From: Tenuifilum sp. 4138str
Lineage (GTDB): Bacteria > Bacteroidota > Bacteroidia > Bacteroidales > Tenuifilaceae
Assembly: GCF_041102575.1 (NCBI RefSeq)
Contig: NZ_JBGCUE010000008.1
Location: 102,519-166,518, forward strand
Length of the DNA: 64,000 nucleotides
Direction: 5' to 3'
Shown here: piece after piece, positions 54,335 to 62,483 of the stretch
How the letters are laid out: each line of letters opens with the position of its first letter
Position numbering within the stretch: position 1 is the stretch's first letter
Notes under the pieces: model-generated
Database searches by the model: none
Told to the model about the DNA's origin: nothing
Seen by the model: the letters and a program-made list of their open reading frames with translations, nothing else
Position numbers and translations under genes: made by a program

Positions 54335-55597
54335 TTAAACCTTTACAGTAATAATATCGTCCCAGCGAGTGGTGTACATGGGCGATATACGTTCCTGGCG
54401 TAATTTCCATTTACGCCCAGCCCCCTGGGCGGCTACTTTAACCGTATGTCTTCCATACTTATCGTTTAGTTTATCCACAACCACCATTAGCTTACTGTGT
54501 TTTTCCCGGTCAATGCTATCGAAGAGCGAGGTTTGAATATGCTGGTTGGTTGAAATACCCGTTACAATTACTCCTGCCTTCTTGTACCGGAATCCCGGCT
54601 TGTATATACTTTTCAATCCAATAAGGGCGTAGTGTATCAGCTCCATGGTGCTGCTCGTGGGCACAGGCAGGGTTATGGTTTTACTTGCCGAGTACTGGGG
54701 TAAATCGTCGCGGAAATAGTTGGTGTGTGCAAAAACCATTACCACTTGCGCAACCGACTGCTGCTTACGCAATTTTTGGGCGCAACTCGCCGCAAACGAT
54801 GCCACCGCCTCACTCAGGTATCCAAGGTCAGTTTGCATCTCGCCAAAGGAACGGGTTGTTGCAATTGCCTTTTTGGGTGGAGCAGCATGCTCCAAATCAA
54901 TACAGGGTATTCCCAGTAACTCCTTTTGGGTTCGGAGTCCAACCACTGACATGTGCTGCCTTACCCAACCTGCGGGCATTCGGGTAAAATCGTATGCTGT
55001 ATTTACACCATAGCGGGACAGAAACTTACTGTACTGCCGGCCTATTCCCCAAACCTCACCAATCTCGAACCCTTTTAGCGCGTCAACACGCTGCTGGTCG
55101 TTGGCAATCATATAAACTCCCTGGTGCTGTGGCTGCTTTTTTGCGATATGGTTAGCAACCTTTGCTAACGTTTTGGTAGGGGCTAAGCCCAAGCTTATGG
55201 GAATACCGGTATTCCGCATGGTGGTTTTCCGAATATGTCGGGCATAATCCATTAAATCAACATAGCTGAAACCGTGCAGCCCAAGAAAAGCCTCATCAAT
55301 GGAATATATTTCGATATCGGGGGTAAAGCTGGCAAGGGTATTCATCACCCTTTGGCTCATATCGCCATAAAGCGTATAGTTTGATGAGAAGACAGCAACA
55401 TTGGCCTTCTCAATCAGTTCCTTAATCTTGAAGGCTGGCTCACCCATTTTGATACCAAGAGCTTTTGCCTCGTTGCTGCGGGCAATTACACAACCATCGT
55501 TGTTCGACAGAACAACAACAGGCCTCCCAATGAGCGAAGGGTCAAAAACACGCTCGCACGAAGCGTAAAAGTTATTGCAATCGGCAAGAGCGTACAT
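54335..55597 (-). CDS. umuC: Y-family DNA polymerase V catalytic subunit UmuC
   Basis: 420-residue error-prone translesion polymerase. Motifs: [18 protein letters not shown] with the first metal-binding Asp, [20 protein letters not shown], the catalytic [14 protein letters not shown], and the helix-hairpin-helix region [22 protein letters not shown]-terminal little-finger domain follows from about residue 240. It starts 2 bases after umuD, so the two are translationally linked. Confidence 0.96.
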   Translation of the reverse strand: MYALADCNNFYASCERVFDPSLIGRPVVVLSNNDGCVIARSNEAKALGIKMGEPAFKIKELIEKANVAVFSSNYTLYGDMSQRVMNTLASFTPDIEIYSIDEAFLGLHGFSYVDLMDYARHIRKTTMRNTGIPISLGLAPTKTLAKVANHIAKKQPQHQGVYMIANDQQRVDALKGFEIGEVWGIGRQYSKFLSRYGVNTAYDFTRMPAGWVRQHMSVVGLRTQKELLGIPCIDLEHAAPPKKAIATTRSFGEMQTDLGYLSEAVASFAASCAQKLRKQQSVAQVVMVFAHTNYFRDDLPQYSASKTITLPVPTSSTMELIHYALIGLKSIYKPGFRYKKAGVIVTGISTNQHIQTSLFDSIDREKHSKLMVVVDKLNDKYGRHTVKVAAQGAGRKWKLRQERISPMYTTRWDDIITVKV

Positions 55598-55599
55598 GG

Positions 55600-56040
55600 C
55601 TAAAACTTATGGATGACGTAGGTTACAATCCCCCATACCACAAAGTCGTTTTCCTCAGTAACCTTTATGGGTTTATATGCCGGATTTGCCGGCATAAGGT
55701 AGATTCCATCCTTTTTAATCCGAATGGTTTTAAGCGTAAACTCACCATCGATATAGCAAACTGCTTTACGCCCATCGGTGGGTGGTAACGATTTGTCGAT
55801 AACCAGAATATCGCCATCGTTAATCCCCTCATCAACCATTGAATCGCCACGGACTCGACCATAAAAGGTTGAACTTGGATTCTTGACAAGTTCCTTGTTT
55901 AAATCAAAGGCTAAATCGATATAGTCCTGCGCTGGCGACGGAAAACCAGCCTTTATTCCTTCGGCCAAAGGAAGTGAAAGGTCGGATGTTGTGTCGGCAG
56001 TAAAGAAATCTATCTTAGGTGTAGCTTTTATCAGCCTCAT
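55600..56040 (-). CDS. umuD: UmuD/LexA-family self-cleaving protein
   Basis: 146 residues. Accessory subunit of DNA polymerase V that is activated by RecA-stimulated self-cleavage. The cleavage site is probably [11 protein letters not shown] (Ala-Gly), about 30 residues from the N-terminus. The catalytic Ser is in [14 protein letters not shown] and the Lys in [15 protein letters not shown]. There is no DNA-binding domain, which separates it from LexA. Its start overlaps the stop of the upstream membrane gene by four bases. Confidence 0.94.
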   Translation of the reverse strand: MRLIKATPKIDFFTADTTSDLSLPLAEGIKAGFPSPAQDYIDLAFDLNKELVKNPSSTFYGRVRGDSMVDEGINDGDILVIDKSLPPTDGRKAVCYIDGEFTLKTIRIKKDGIYLMPANPAYKPIKVTEENDFVVWGIVTYVIHKF

Positions 56041-56399
56041 GCTTGTTTAGGGGAGTTAATCTGTTTAACTACACTAATAACAAATGCAATACGCGAATGG
56101 TTTTTAGTTGTTTTAGGAACAAGAACAAAGAGTGCAGCAAGATACCCTGCAACCAATCCTTTTAGTACTCCTGCAGTAAAAGGATCGGCGCTAGGAAACA
56201 TTACCACGCCAAAGGCAAATAGTGCAAAAAGTATCAGCAAAACAAAGCTTACAGTTTGCCTTCGGGCTAACCGCTTGTGGTAATCGAGCCTTGAATCAAT
56301 GTAAATACTATCAGCGCCCTCAATAAGTTTTGTTCGTTCATCGGCCGACAATCCCTTTTCGTTATCAACCAATATCTTAATTGCTGAACTGCTGTCCAT
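56037..56399 (-). CDS. Small membrane protein upstream of and overlapping umuD
   Basis: 120 residues, not recognised. A polar N-terminal half (KILVDNEKGLSADERTKLIE, then LDYHKRLARR) is followed by two membrane segments (VSFVLLILFALFAFGVVMF and GVLKGLVAGYLAALFVLVP) and a short basic tail. The four-base overlap with umuD suggests translational coupling. A TAAATTTG box on the minus strand (complement 56417-56424) lies 18 bases before its ATG, so it may be the first gene of the umuDC operon. Confidence 0.7.
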   Translation of the reverse strand: MDSSSAIKILVDNEKGLSADERTKLIEGADSIYIDSRLDYHKRLARRQTVSFVLLILFALFAFGVVMFPSADPFTAGVLKGLVAGYLAALFVLVPKTTKNHSRIAFVISVVKQINSPKQA

Positions 56400-56416
56400 A
56401 ACATTCAGATTTTTTA

Positions 56417-56424
56417 CAAATTTA
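56417..56424 (-). promoter_or_regulatory. -7 box for the membrane protein-umuD-umuC operon
   Basis: TAAATTTG on the minus strand, a full match to TAnnTTTG, 18 bases before the first ATG. No -33 TTG is seen at the usual distance, as might be expected if activation is conditional. Confidence 0.4.
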
Positions 56425-56504
56425 CTACATTAAACCATAAACTTAGCAGGAATGCTAAAAAGAAAAAAGGCCCTCAGGACTTTTCCCTTGATTGTTAAGC
56501 AAAT

Positions 56505-57320
56505 CTACCTATATGCGGGATTAACATTCGGATTTGAGGGGTAGTACAGGTTTACCTTGTAGTTAAAGGATATGAAATTATTCTCGCCAATGGGAACATC
56601 AATGCGTAAATCCCTGTACTTTTTCAGATCGGGCTTTTTAAAGTAAACCAACCCACGGACTGACTCGTTTTTGGATAGGGTTGTTTTGCGGAGCGAGTTA
56701 TTGATCCATGCATCTGTTGATGCGTAAATCAGATCGCTTCGGATATTATTCATCTCCTGGGAGAAATCGGCAAAGTTAAGGGTTGTCCCTGCCGCTGCAG
56801 CAGCCACCTCGGTTCGGTTAACTGCACGCTGTTTGGTACCCTTGGCATCGGCTGAGGCTGTTGCAACCATTACCGGTAATGCCAATGCAGCTACTGCAAT
56901 TGAAGCAGTAGCAAGGTTTTTCTGATTAGCCTCAATCTGCGATTGCGCCAATTCATTTTTAAGAATTTCTAGTTCGGGATCAGCGGCATAGATTGGGAAT
57001 GTGCTGTACACAATCTGGTTGATTACCGGATCCCACTTCCCACTATCGGTAAACATCACCATTTTTTCGGGGCAAACCAGAAAATCCTCATCGGTAGCGT
57101 TAATCACCTCTATATCGAACACCATGTAGGCATCTGTAGTACCATGGTAAGCGCAATGAACCACAAAGCTATCCTTAAAGTAACTGGTAAATTCTTTCCC
57201 GCTTTCCCAGGTTGTATTTGATTCCTTAGATTTTAACCTGATAACTGGGTTTGGAGTTGCACAAGAAGCCAATAAACTTACTACAAGGATGTAACTGGCT
57301 AACTTTTTAAAAGGTTTCAT
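56505..57320 (-). CDS. Lipoprotein of unknown function
   Basis: 271 residues, lipobox SLLASC with mature start CATPNPVIRLKSKE. A long amphipathic helix (LEILKNELAQSQIEANQKNL) leads into an Ala-rich stretch (ATASIAVAALALPVMVATAS) in the middle that could insert in a membrane. The C-terminal half ends in beta-like VPIGENNFISFNYKVNLYYP. I do not recognise the family. It is monocistronic between the umuDC operon and repeat block B. Confidence 0.75.
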   Translation of the reverse strand: MKPFKKLASYILVVSLLASCATPNPVIRLKSKESNTTWESGKEFTSYFKDSFVVHCAYHGTTDAYMVFDIEVINATDEDFLVCPEKMVMFTDSGKWDPVINQIVYSTFPIYAADPELEILKNELAQSQIEANQKNLATASIAVAALALPVMVATASADAKGTKQRAVNRTEVAAAAAGTTLNFADFSQEMNNIRSDLIYASTDAWINNSLRKTTLSKNESVRGLVYFKKPDLKKYRDLRIDVPIGENNFISFNYKVNLYYPSNPNVNPAYR

Positions 57321-57701
57321 CCGTATAAAATATTTATATTATTAATTACTAACTCGTTACTCTCTTGCTTTTAACAAACTTTATCGAGCGGATGGAACAC
57401 CCATAGTTTGACTTCGTCGAGCTCGCAAAAAACGCTCGGTTGTTCATCTGTATTTGTGCAAGCTGCCTTACATGGGTGTTTCATAGATTTTAGGTAGTTG
57501 GTTTAACGTAAGCCGTCAAATAACATGCCATGAACCTAAAAAAATCAAACATTCTCATACATTAATTTGATGTTGAAAAACACCTATGGAACAATTGAAA
57601 TGGAAGATCACCCCAGTTGGGTTAAAAACGAGATTCCTCGCTGTGTTCGGGATGACGGTATGCTTTATTCGTGAATCGTTGCTCGTTGCTCGTATAACTA
57701 T

Positions 57702-57772
57702 TGTCATGTTGAGCGTTAGCGAAACATCTCTTTAGGGCCGATTAGAGATCCTTCGCTGCGCTCAGGATGACA
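57702..57772. repeat. TGTCAT...ATGACA palindromic element, copy 2 (inverted)
   Basis: TGTCATGTTGAGCGTTAGCG, AAACATCTC, a short centre, GAGATCCTTCGCTGCGCTC and AGGATGACA. It is the reverse complement of the copy at 47629-47698 with a few changes. Confidence 0.75.
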
Positions 57773-57798
57773 AAAGAAGTTATTTGTGTAAGTTGCAC

Positions 57799-58271
57799 GT
57801 TGTTCGTTGTACGTGAAATTGACCTCACCCCCGCCCCTCTCCTGTCAGGAGAGGGGAGAAGCAATTAGGAAACCTTATTGCAGGACTAAAGTCTCCCCTC
57901 TCAGGGGAGATTTAGAGGGGTCATCTAGGTTGAATGTGGAAAAAAACCTCACCCCAACCATTTTCCATAAGGGGGGAATGGAGCGGAAGAAGCAAGCAGA
58001 GGCATAAAAGCCTGACCCGGCAATGGGTCGGGGGTGGAACGTGGCGGTGGGCTTAGTAAGCGATACCACATGAGTCAGGCATAAAAGCCTGACCCGGCAA
58101 TGGGTCGGGGGTGGAACGTGGCGGTGGGCTTAGTAAGCGATACCACATGAGTCACGCCACAGGCGTGGCGAATAGTATCGCGTAGCAGTTCCACCCACGG
58201 GGTACCCATCGGGTCGGGCTTTTCAGCCTTGATTTTCTTTGGTTCTTTCTTGTATCAAGACAAGAAAGAAC
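57799..58271. repeat. ~473 bp element, copy B (inverted relative to 48056-48451)
   Basis: The reverse complement matches block A from CTTTCTTGTCTTGATACAAG to ACGTACAACGA. It is longer than copy A because of the 77 bp tandem duplication it contains. Copy A and copy B are about 9.3 kb apart in opposite orientation. Confidence 0.8.
58001..58154. repeat. 77 bp tandem duplication (two units)
   Basis: Units 58001-58077 and 58078-58154 both begin GGCATAAAAGCCTGACCCGG and end CGATACCACATGAGTCA. I saw no difference between them, so the duplication looks recent. Confidence 0.85.
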
Positions 58272-58436
58272 GCGAAAATCGCTCTTTGCCATGCTTTTCC
58301 GTTGCGATGCAACGCTTCCCCCTTGCTCTTTGGCTTATGCATGGCCTGCATCGCCATATGAGGGGGAGCTGCCCTAGAGTTACAAATATTTAGCCCCTAC
58401 GGGGCTAGAAACGGAGTTCGTTGCTCGTGAAACTAT

Positions 58437-58508
58437 TGTCATGTTGAGCGGTAGCGAAACATCTCATTGACGCCAATATGAGTTCCTTTGCTAAAACTCT
58501 GGCTGACA
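58437..58508. repeat. TGTCAT-type element, degenerate copy
   Basis: The first half (TGTCATGTTGAGCGGTAGCG, AAACATCTC) is well kept; the second half is decayed and ends TGACA. Confidence 0.55.
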
Positions 58509-58578
58509 ATTTGCGGTTGTTCTCATTTAAAAACTACATTGCATGTTAATTGTATGTTAATACTTACCTCTAAAAAAA

Positions 58579-58610
58579 TTTGTGGGGTAAGGAAAGATGC
58601 TATAACTTTG
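58579..58610 (+). promoter_or_regulatory. Promoter of the DMT permease-yigZ pair
   Basis: TTTG at 58579-58582, a 20-base spacer and TAACTTTG at 58603-58610: the best full match to the Bacteroidota consensus in this part of the window. It is 16 bases before the ATG at 58626 and marks the edge of repeat block B. Confidence 0.75.
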
Positions 58611-58625
58611 CACAAACCTAAAAGG

Positions 58626-59507
58626 ATGTTCTACTTGCTGCTCTGCATATTATCATCTACAGTAGTTTTAATCACCTTTAAGTTACTCAACCGCTTTTCA
58701 GTCAACAACTTTAGCGCAATCATCATTAACTATTTGGCAGCCAGCGTAGCTGGTTTTTTTTTGGCCAAAGGTGAACTATCGGGGTTTTATCAGCTAGGCA
58801 TACTACCCATACTACTGATGGTGGCTATGGGTGTCCTTTTCATAACCATGTTCCATTTCCTGGGTAAGAGTACGCAAACAGCCGGTGTTGCCATAACATC
58901 GGTAGCAGCTAAGATGTCGGTAATAATCCCCATACTGGTATCGGTACTGATTGACCCAAACGATAAGTTAAATGCAGTACGATTAGCAGGCATTACACTT
59001 GCCTTAATTGCAGTTCTCTTACTTGTAATACCAAGAAAAACAGAAAAATTTAAACCGGTTAAAACATATCTTCCACTAATAATCTTTTTGGGTATTGGAA
59101 TGGTAGATGCATCGGTTAAGGTTGCACAGCAATACTTTGTAACCAACGAGCTAAATCCCTTGTTCAATGCGATTGTATTTGCCATGGCTGGCATTACAGG
59201 CTCACTACTGCTACCTTTTAATACCCATGCAGCCAAAGATTTTCATAAATTCAAAACATGGCTACTAGGAACATTGCTGGGGTTGGCAAATTTTGGATCG
59301 ATGTTTTTTATGGTTGCTGCGCTGAACCATGTTGGAAGCAAAGGAACTCCCCTGGAGGGATCGGTTCTTTTCGGCATAAACAATTTGGGGGTAGTTCTGG
59401 CAGGAACGCTGGTTGGGCTGCTACTATTTGGTGAAAGGCCAAGCAAAACAAATCTTTCCGGGATAGCCCTTTCTGTATTGGCAATTGTAATACTTATGCA
59501 AAGCTAA
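58626..59507 (+). CDS. EamA/DMT-superfamily permease
   Basis: 293 residues from the ATG at 58626, with about ten membrane segments and the EamA two-repeat layout (MFYLLLCILSSTVVLITFKL at the start, SVLFGINNLGVVLAGTLVGL and a final TM ending VIVILMQS). The frame is open to 58488, but the promoter at 58579-58610 excludes that extension. The substrate is unknown. The ATG of yigZ follows the stop codon directly. Confidence 0.85.
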   Translation: MFYLLLCILSSTVVLITFKLLNRFSVNNFSAIIINYLAASVAGFFLAKGELSGFYQLGILPILLMVAMGVLFITMFHFLGKSTQTAGVAITSVAAKMSVIIPILVSVLIDPNDKLNAVRLAGITLALIAVLLLVIPRKTEKFKPVKTYLPLIIFLGIGMVDASVKVAQQYFVTNELNPLFNAIVFAMAGITGSLLLPFNTHAAKDFHKFKTWLLGTLLGLANFGSMFFMVAALNHVGSKGTPLEGSVLFGINNLGVVLAGTLVGLLLFGERPSKTNLSGIALSVLAIVILMQS

Positions 59508-60125
59508 ATGGTTGAAGTAGCTGACACATACAAAACCATCGATTCGCCTGCCGAGGGAATTTACAAGGAAAAAGGCAGTAAGTTCCTCGCTAAAGCATAC
59601 CCTGTAAGAACCGAGGAGCAAGTAAAAGCAATAGTTGAGCAGCTTAAGGAAGAATTCTATGATGCCCGACATCACTGCTACGCATATATTTTAGGGCCAA
59701 AGGGCGACAAATGGAGGGCTAACGACGACGGCGAACCATCGGGTACTGCCGGCAAGCCCATTCACGGGCAATTGCTCAGCTTTAACCTAACCAACGTTTT
59801 AGTGGTGGTAATACGTTACTTTGGGGGAACAAAGCTAGGCGTATCGGGCTTGATAAATGCCTATAAAACGGCAACCCACGATGCCTTAACCAATGCAAAA
59901 ATTATCACCCGAACCGTTGATGCCATTTACAGTGTAACCTTTGGTTACACCATGATGAACGAGGTGATGCGATTAGCCAAGGACTTAAACCTTCAACTAC
60001 TAGAGCAGCAATTTGATAATACCTGCATTATCAGGGTAAGGATTCGGCGCTCACTGGAAGGCGAGTTCCTATCCAGATGCTCCAAGATTGAAGGACTTAT
60101 TGCCGATTTTGAATTTGAGGATTGA
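59508..60125 (+). CDS. yigZ: YigZ/IMPACT-family protein
   Basis: 205 residues. The N-terminal IMPACT domain has KGSKFLAKAYPVRTEEQVKA, HHCYAYILG, the signature NDDGEPSGTAGKPIHGQL and VVVIRYFGGTKLGVSGLINA. A smaller C-terminal domain (DUF1949-like) follows. In eukaryotes IMPACT modulates translation stress kinases; the bacterial role is unsettled. It starts immediately after the permease stop. A strong terminator lies 6 bases after its own stop. Confidence 0.92.
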   Translation: MVEVADTYKTIDSPAEGIYKEKGSKFLAKAYPVRTEEQVKAIVEQLKEEFYDARHHCYAYILGPKGDKWRANDDGEPSGTAGKPIHGQLLSFNLTNVLVVVIRYFGGTKLGVSGLINAYKTATHDALTNAKIITRTVDAIYSVTFGYTMMNEVMRLAKDLNLQLLEQQFDNTCIIRVRIRRSLEGEFLSRCSKIEGLIADFEFED

Positions 60126-60131
60126 TGTACT

Positions 60132-60157
60132 AGCCCCGTTTATCGGGGCTTTTTTTT
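60132..60157 (+). terminator. Terminator after yigZ
   Basis: AGCCCCG-TTTAT-CGGGGCT followed by a run of T residues, between yigZ and pyrB. Confidence 0.92.
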
Positions 60158-60188
60158 GAACCATATACTTAAACACAAAATAAAAACT

Positions 60189-61100
60189 ATGAAAAACAGA
60201 AGTTTGGTAGCAATCAACGATCTGAGCAGGGATGAGATATTCAGAGTGCTCGACCTTGCCGAGGAGTTTGAGAAAAACCCTATTCAGCGAATCATGGAAG
60301 GGAAAGTGGTGGCAACACTTTTCTTTGAACCGTCGACCCGAACCCGCTTGAGCTTTGAAAGCGCTGTAAACAAGTTAGGCGGACGGGTAATTGGCTTTTC
60401 GGAGGCATCAACCAGTAGTGTATCCAAAGGCGAAACCCTTAAGGATACTATTCTCACCGTAGCCAACTATTCCGACCTGATAGTGATGCGACACCCCGTG
60501 GAGGGTAGCGCACGCTATGCAAGCGAGGTATCGCCGGTTCCCATTGTTAATGCAGGCGATGGTGCCAACCAGCATCCAACCCAAACCCTACTCGACCTTT
60601 ACTCCATTCGCAAAACGCAGGGCAAACTCGATAACCTGAAGATTGTAATGGTAGGTGACCTTAAGTATGGTCGAACCGTTCACTCCCTGCTGATGGCCAT
60701 GAGCCAGTTTAACGCCTCGTTTACATTTATTTCGCCCGCCGAACTCCGAATGCCATTGGAGTATAAAATGTATCTCGATGAGTTAGGCTTAAATTATGAG
60801 GAGCATACCGATTTGGCCGAAAACATTAAGGATGCCGATATTGTTTACATGACCCGGGTTCAGCGCGAACGCTTCTCCGACCCCATGGAATACGAAAAGG
60901 TTAAAAACGCCTACATCCTGAAAAACTATATGCTTGAAGGCACAAAGCCAAACATGCGAGTGCTACATCCGCTGCCCAGGGTAAACGAAATAAATACTGA
61001 TGTAGATGAATCGCCAATGGCATACTACTTTACTCAGGCTCTAAACGGCGTTTACACCCGTATGGCGATCATGGCTCTTATTTTAGGTCTAAAAAAGTAA
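60189..61100 (+). CDS. pyrB: Aspartate carbamoyltransferase catalytic subunit
   Basis: Carbamoyl phosphate plus aspartate to carbamoylaspartate in pyrimidine synthesis. 303 residues from ATG 60189 ([20 protein letters not shown]). Motifs: [20 protein letters not shown], the [11 protein letters not shown] loop, [14 protein letters not shown] and [16 protein letters not shown] at 60156 is also open but lies at the terminator T run. pyrI starts 12 bases downstream; the pairing predicts an E. coli-like allosteric holoenzyme. Confidence 0.97.
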   Translation: MKNRSLVAINDLSRDEIFRVLDLAEEFEKNPIQRIMEGKVVATLFFEPSTRTRLSFESAVNKLGGRVIGFSEASTSSVSKGETLKDTILTVANYSDLIVMRHPVEGSARYASEVSPVPIVNAGDGANQHPTQTLLDLYSIRKTQGKLDNLKIVMVGDLKYGRTVHSLLMAMSQFNASFTFISPAELRMPLEYKMYLDELGLNYEEHTDLAENIKDADIVYMTRVQRERFSDPMEYEKVKNAYILKNYMLEGTKPNMRVLHPLPRVNEINTDVDESPMAYYFTQALNGVYTRMAIMALILGLKK

Positions 61101-61112
61101 AAGAATATCGAT

Positions 61113-61571
61113 ATGAAAGACAAGAAACATCTGAGTGTTAGCGCCATTGAGAATGGAACAGTAATTGACCATATACCGGCGCAAAACCTGTTTAAGGTTA
61201 TCACCATCCTCGGACTCGATAGGATACCAAACCAAATAACCTTTGGAACAAACCTGGAGAGTAAACTACTCGGCAAAAAGGCTATTGTTAAGATTGCCGA
61301 TAAGTACTTTGAGCGCGATGAGATTAACCGAATAGCCCTTGTTGCGCCTCATGCCAAGCTCAACATCATTAAAAACTATGAGGTAACGGAGAAAATGCTG
61401 GTTGAAGTACCCAACGATATAAGTGGCATTGTAAAATGCGTTAACCCAAAGTGTATCACCAACGTTGAAAAGGTTACCCCTAAATTCAAGGTGGTTGACA
61501 AGAATAGCGTGTCGTTAAAGTGCCACTACTGCGAAAAAATTACCGACCAGGAACACATGGAGTACCTATAA
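61113..61571 (+). CDS. pyrI: Aspartate carbamoyltransferase regulatory subunit
   Basis: 152 residues. Binds nucleotide effectors and joins catalytic trimers. The allosteric domain starts IENGTVIDHIPAQNLFKVIT with GTNLESKLLGKKAIVKIADK. The zinc domain has all four Cys: CVNPKC and LKCHYCEK, the Cys pairs about 25 residues apart. Co-transcribed with pyrB and followed by a terminator. Confidence 0.97.
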   Translation: MKDKKHLSVSAIENGTVIDHIPAQNLFKVITILGLDRIPNQITFGTNLESKLLGKKAIVKIADKYFERDEINRIALVAPHAKLNIIKNYEVTEKMLVEVPNDISGIVKCVNPKCITNVEKVTPKFKVVDKNSVSLKCHYCEKITDQEHMEYL

Positions 61572-61606
61572 ACAGTAAAGCCCCGGGAACGGGGCTTCGC
61601 TGTTTT
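61571..61606. terminator. Terminator between pyrI and hsp20
   Basis: AAGCCCCG-GGAA-CGGGGCTT with an outer AACAG/CTGTT pairing and T residues after it. It overlaps the pyrI stop codon and may also serve the convergent hsp20. Confidence 0.88.
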
Positions 61607-61619
61607 TAACATTTTCCCG

Positions 61620-62051
61620 TTACGATATCGAGATCTGACGTACGGGTTTAACCTTAGCTTCTTCCTTCTTTGGGATGATAATGCTTAAGATGCCGTCCTT
61701 GTACGAAGCTTTAATCTTATCGGTGTCGGCTGTATCGGGTAAGGTGAACGACCTTTTGAATGAGGAGTAACGGAACTCACGACGCATTACCTTTTCGTCC
61801 TTATTCTCCTCCTTAACCTCTTTCTCGCTGGAAATCTCCAGCACGTTGTTGTTCAAGTCAACCTTAAAGTCCTTCTTGTCGAACCCGGGAGCAGCCACCT
61901 CAATGGTGTAATCGTCCTTCCCTTCCTTGATGTTTACCGAAGGGATTGTTACACTCTCGCTGTCGTCAAAGAAACGGCTGATAAAATCATCCCCAAAGAA
62001 CTCATCTACCAGACTTGGTAGAGTGCTTCTGCGACGTAACATTGGCATCAT
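61620..62051 (-). CDS. Small heat shock protein (Hsp20/alpha-crystallin)
   Basis: 143-residue ATP-independent holdase chaperone. The alpha-crystallin domain runs from about residue 35 (VNIKEGKDDYTIEVAAPGFD) to DKIKASYKDGILSIIIPKKE, which contains the conserved A-x-x-x-G-I-L. The C-terminus KPVRQISIS carries the I-x-I anchor. The N-terminus (MMPMLRRRSTLPSLVDEFFG) is typical of bacterial class A members. Convergent with pyrI. Confidence 0.95.
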   Translation of the reverse strand: MMPMLRRRSTLPSLVDEFFGDDFISRFFDDSESVTIPSVNIKEGKDDYTIEVAAPGFDKKDFKVDLNNNVLEISSEKEVKEENKDEKVMRREFRYSSFKRSFTLPDTADTDKIKASYKDGILSIIIPKKEEAKVKPVRQISIS

Positions 62052-62366
62052 AGTTTTACCCTCCCATTATTTTGGTTAGACATCAATGCTTTCACCTAGC
62101 ATTTTTCAAACCGTATGCCAACCCTTTATTCGTGCCATTTTTTCACCACACAAGGCAAAAACAAGCCAATTTGTCGCAAAAAATATTATGAATTAGACGT
62201 TAACAAGAGCAATATGAACCTGAAACATTCATAACACAAGAACATATTGCAGAACTATTAAAATATACAAATTAACTAAACTACAAGACTAATTGGAACG
62301 CACGAACATCAACTAATACTGGCATGTGCTATGTTTGCGTGTTAACACTATTTTTTATAATTTCAC
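62052..62366. other. Interval upstream of hsp20 and the DUF3800 RNA
   Basis: About 315 AT-rich bases between divergent units. Apart from a likely GGGAGG ribosome-binding site just before hsp20 (complement near 62060), I see no gene, repeat or clear hsp20 promoter here. Confidence 0.45.
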
Positions 62367-62397
62367 TTGCATACTACAAAAAAAATCTATAATTTTG
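62367..62397 (+). promoter_or_regulatory. Promoter of the DUF3800-associated RNA
   Basis: TTG at 62367-62369, a 20-base spacer and TAATTTTG at 62390-62397, matching TAnnTTTG. It would start transcription at about 62402-62404, exactly where the structured RNA begins. Confidence 0.65.
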
Positions 62398-62401
62398 TAA
62401 C

Positions 62402-62471
62402 ATGCGTCTGGGAAGAGTCGCCAAGCGTCTCAATCATGGGAATCATTCCTTGAAACCAGTCGCTTTTTTTA
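62402..62471 (+). ncRNA. Candidate structured small RNA / attenuator upstream of DUF3800 gene
   Basis: About 68 bases between a good promoter and a run of seven T residues. The outer stem is GCGTCTGG (62404-62411) with CCAGTCGC (62456-62463), 8 positions with one central T-T mismatch. An inner hairpin is GAGTCGC-CAA-GCGTCTC (62415-62431), with the same mismatch. A third hairpin is GGAA-TCA-TTCC (62439-62449). Because GCGTCT and AGTCGC each occur twice in alternation, a second fold is possible: GCGTCT-GGGAAG-AGTCGC, then AAGCGTCT with AGTCGCTT as the terminator stem. Structured RNA motifs next to DUF3800 genes are a known class (named DUF3800 motifs); I recall this from the literature and have not matched this copy to a model. 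Confidence 0.6.
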
Positions 62472-62483
62472 TTTTTGACACTA

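Larger units (their letters stand above)
57321..58578. other. Gene-free repeat block B
   Basis: About 1.26 kb. It contains an ACACCCAT/ATGGGTGT inverted pair (57390-57480), two TGTCATG...-type palindromic elements, GTTCGTTG/GTTGCTCG strings (57670-57690, 57795-57815, 58418-58428), the inverted copy of the block A element and a 77 bp tandem duplication. A short GTTGCGATGCAACG palindrome (about 58308) relates to the hairpin ends of the 191 bp repeats. The open frames here look repeat-derived. Confidence 0.75.

Noticed and set aside
57807..58069. Open frames of 64-66 codons on both strands in block B
   Set aside because: They are translations of the same repeat element and change frame between copies.
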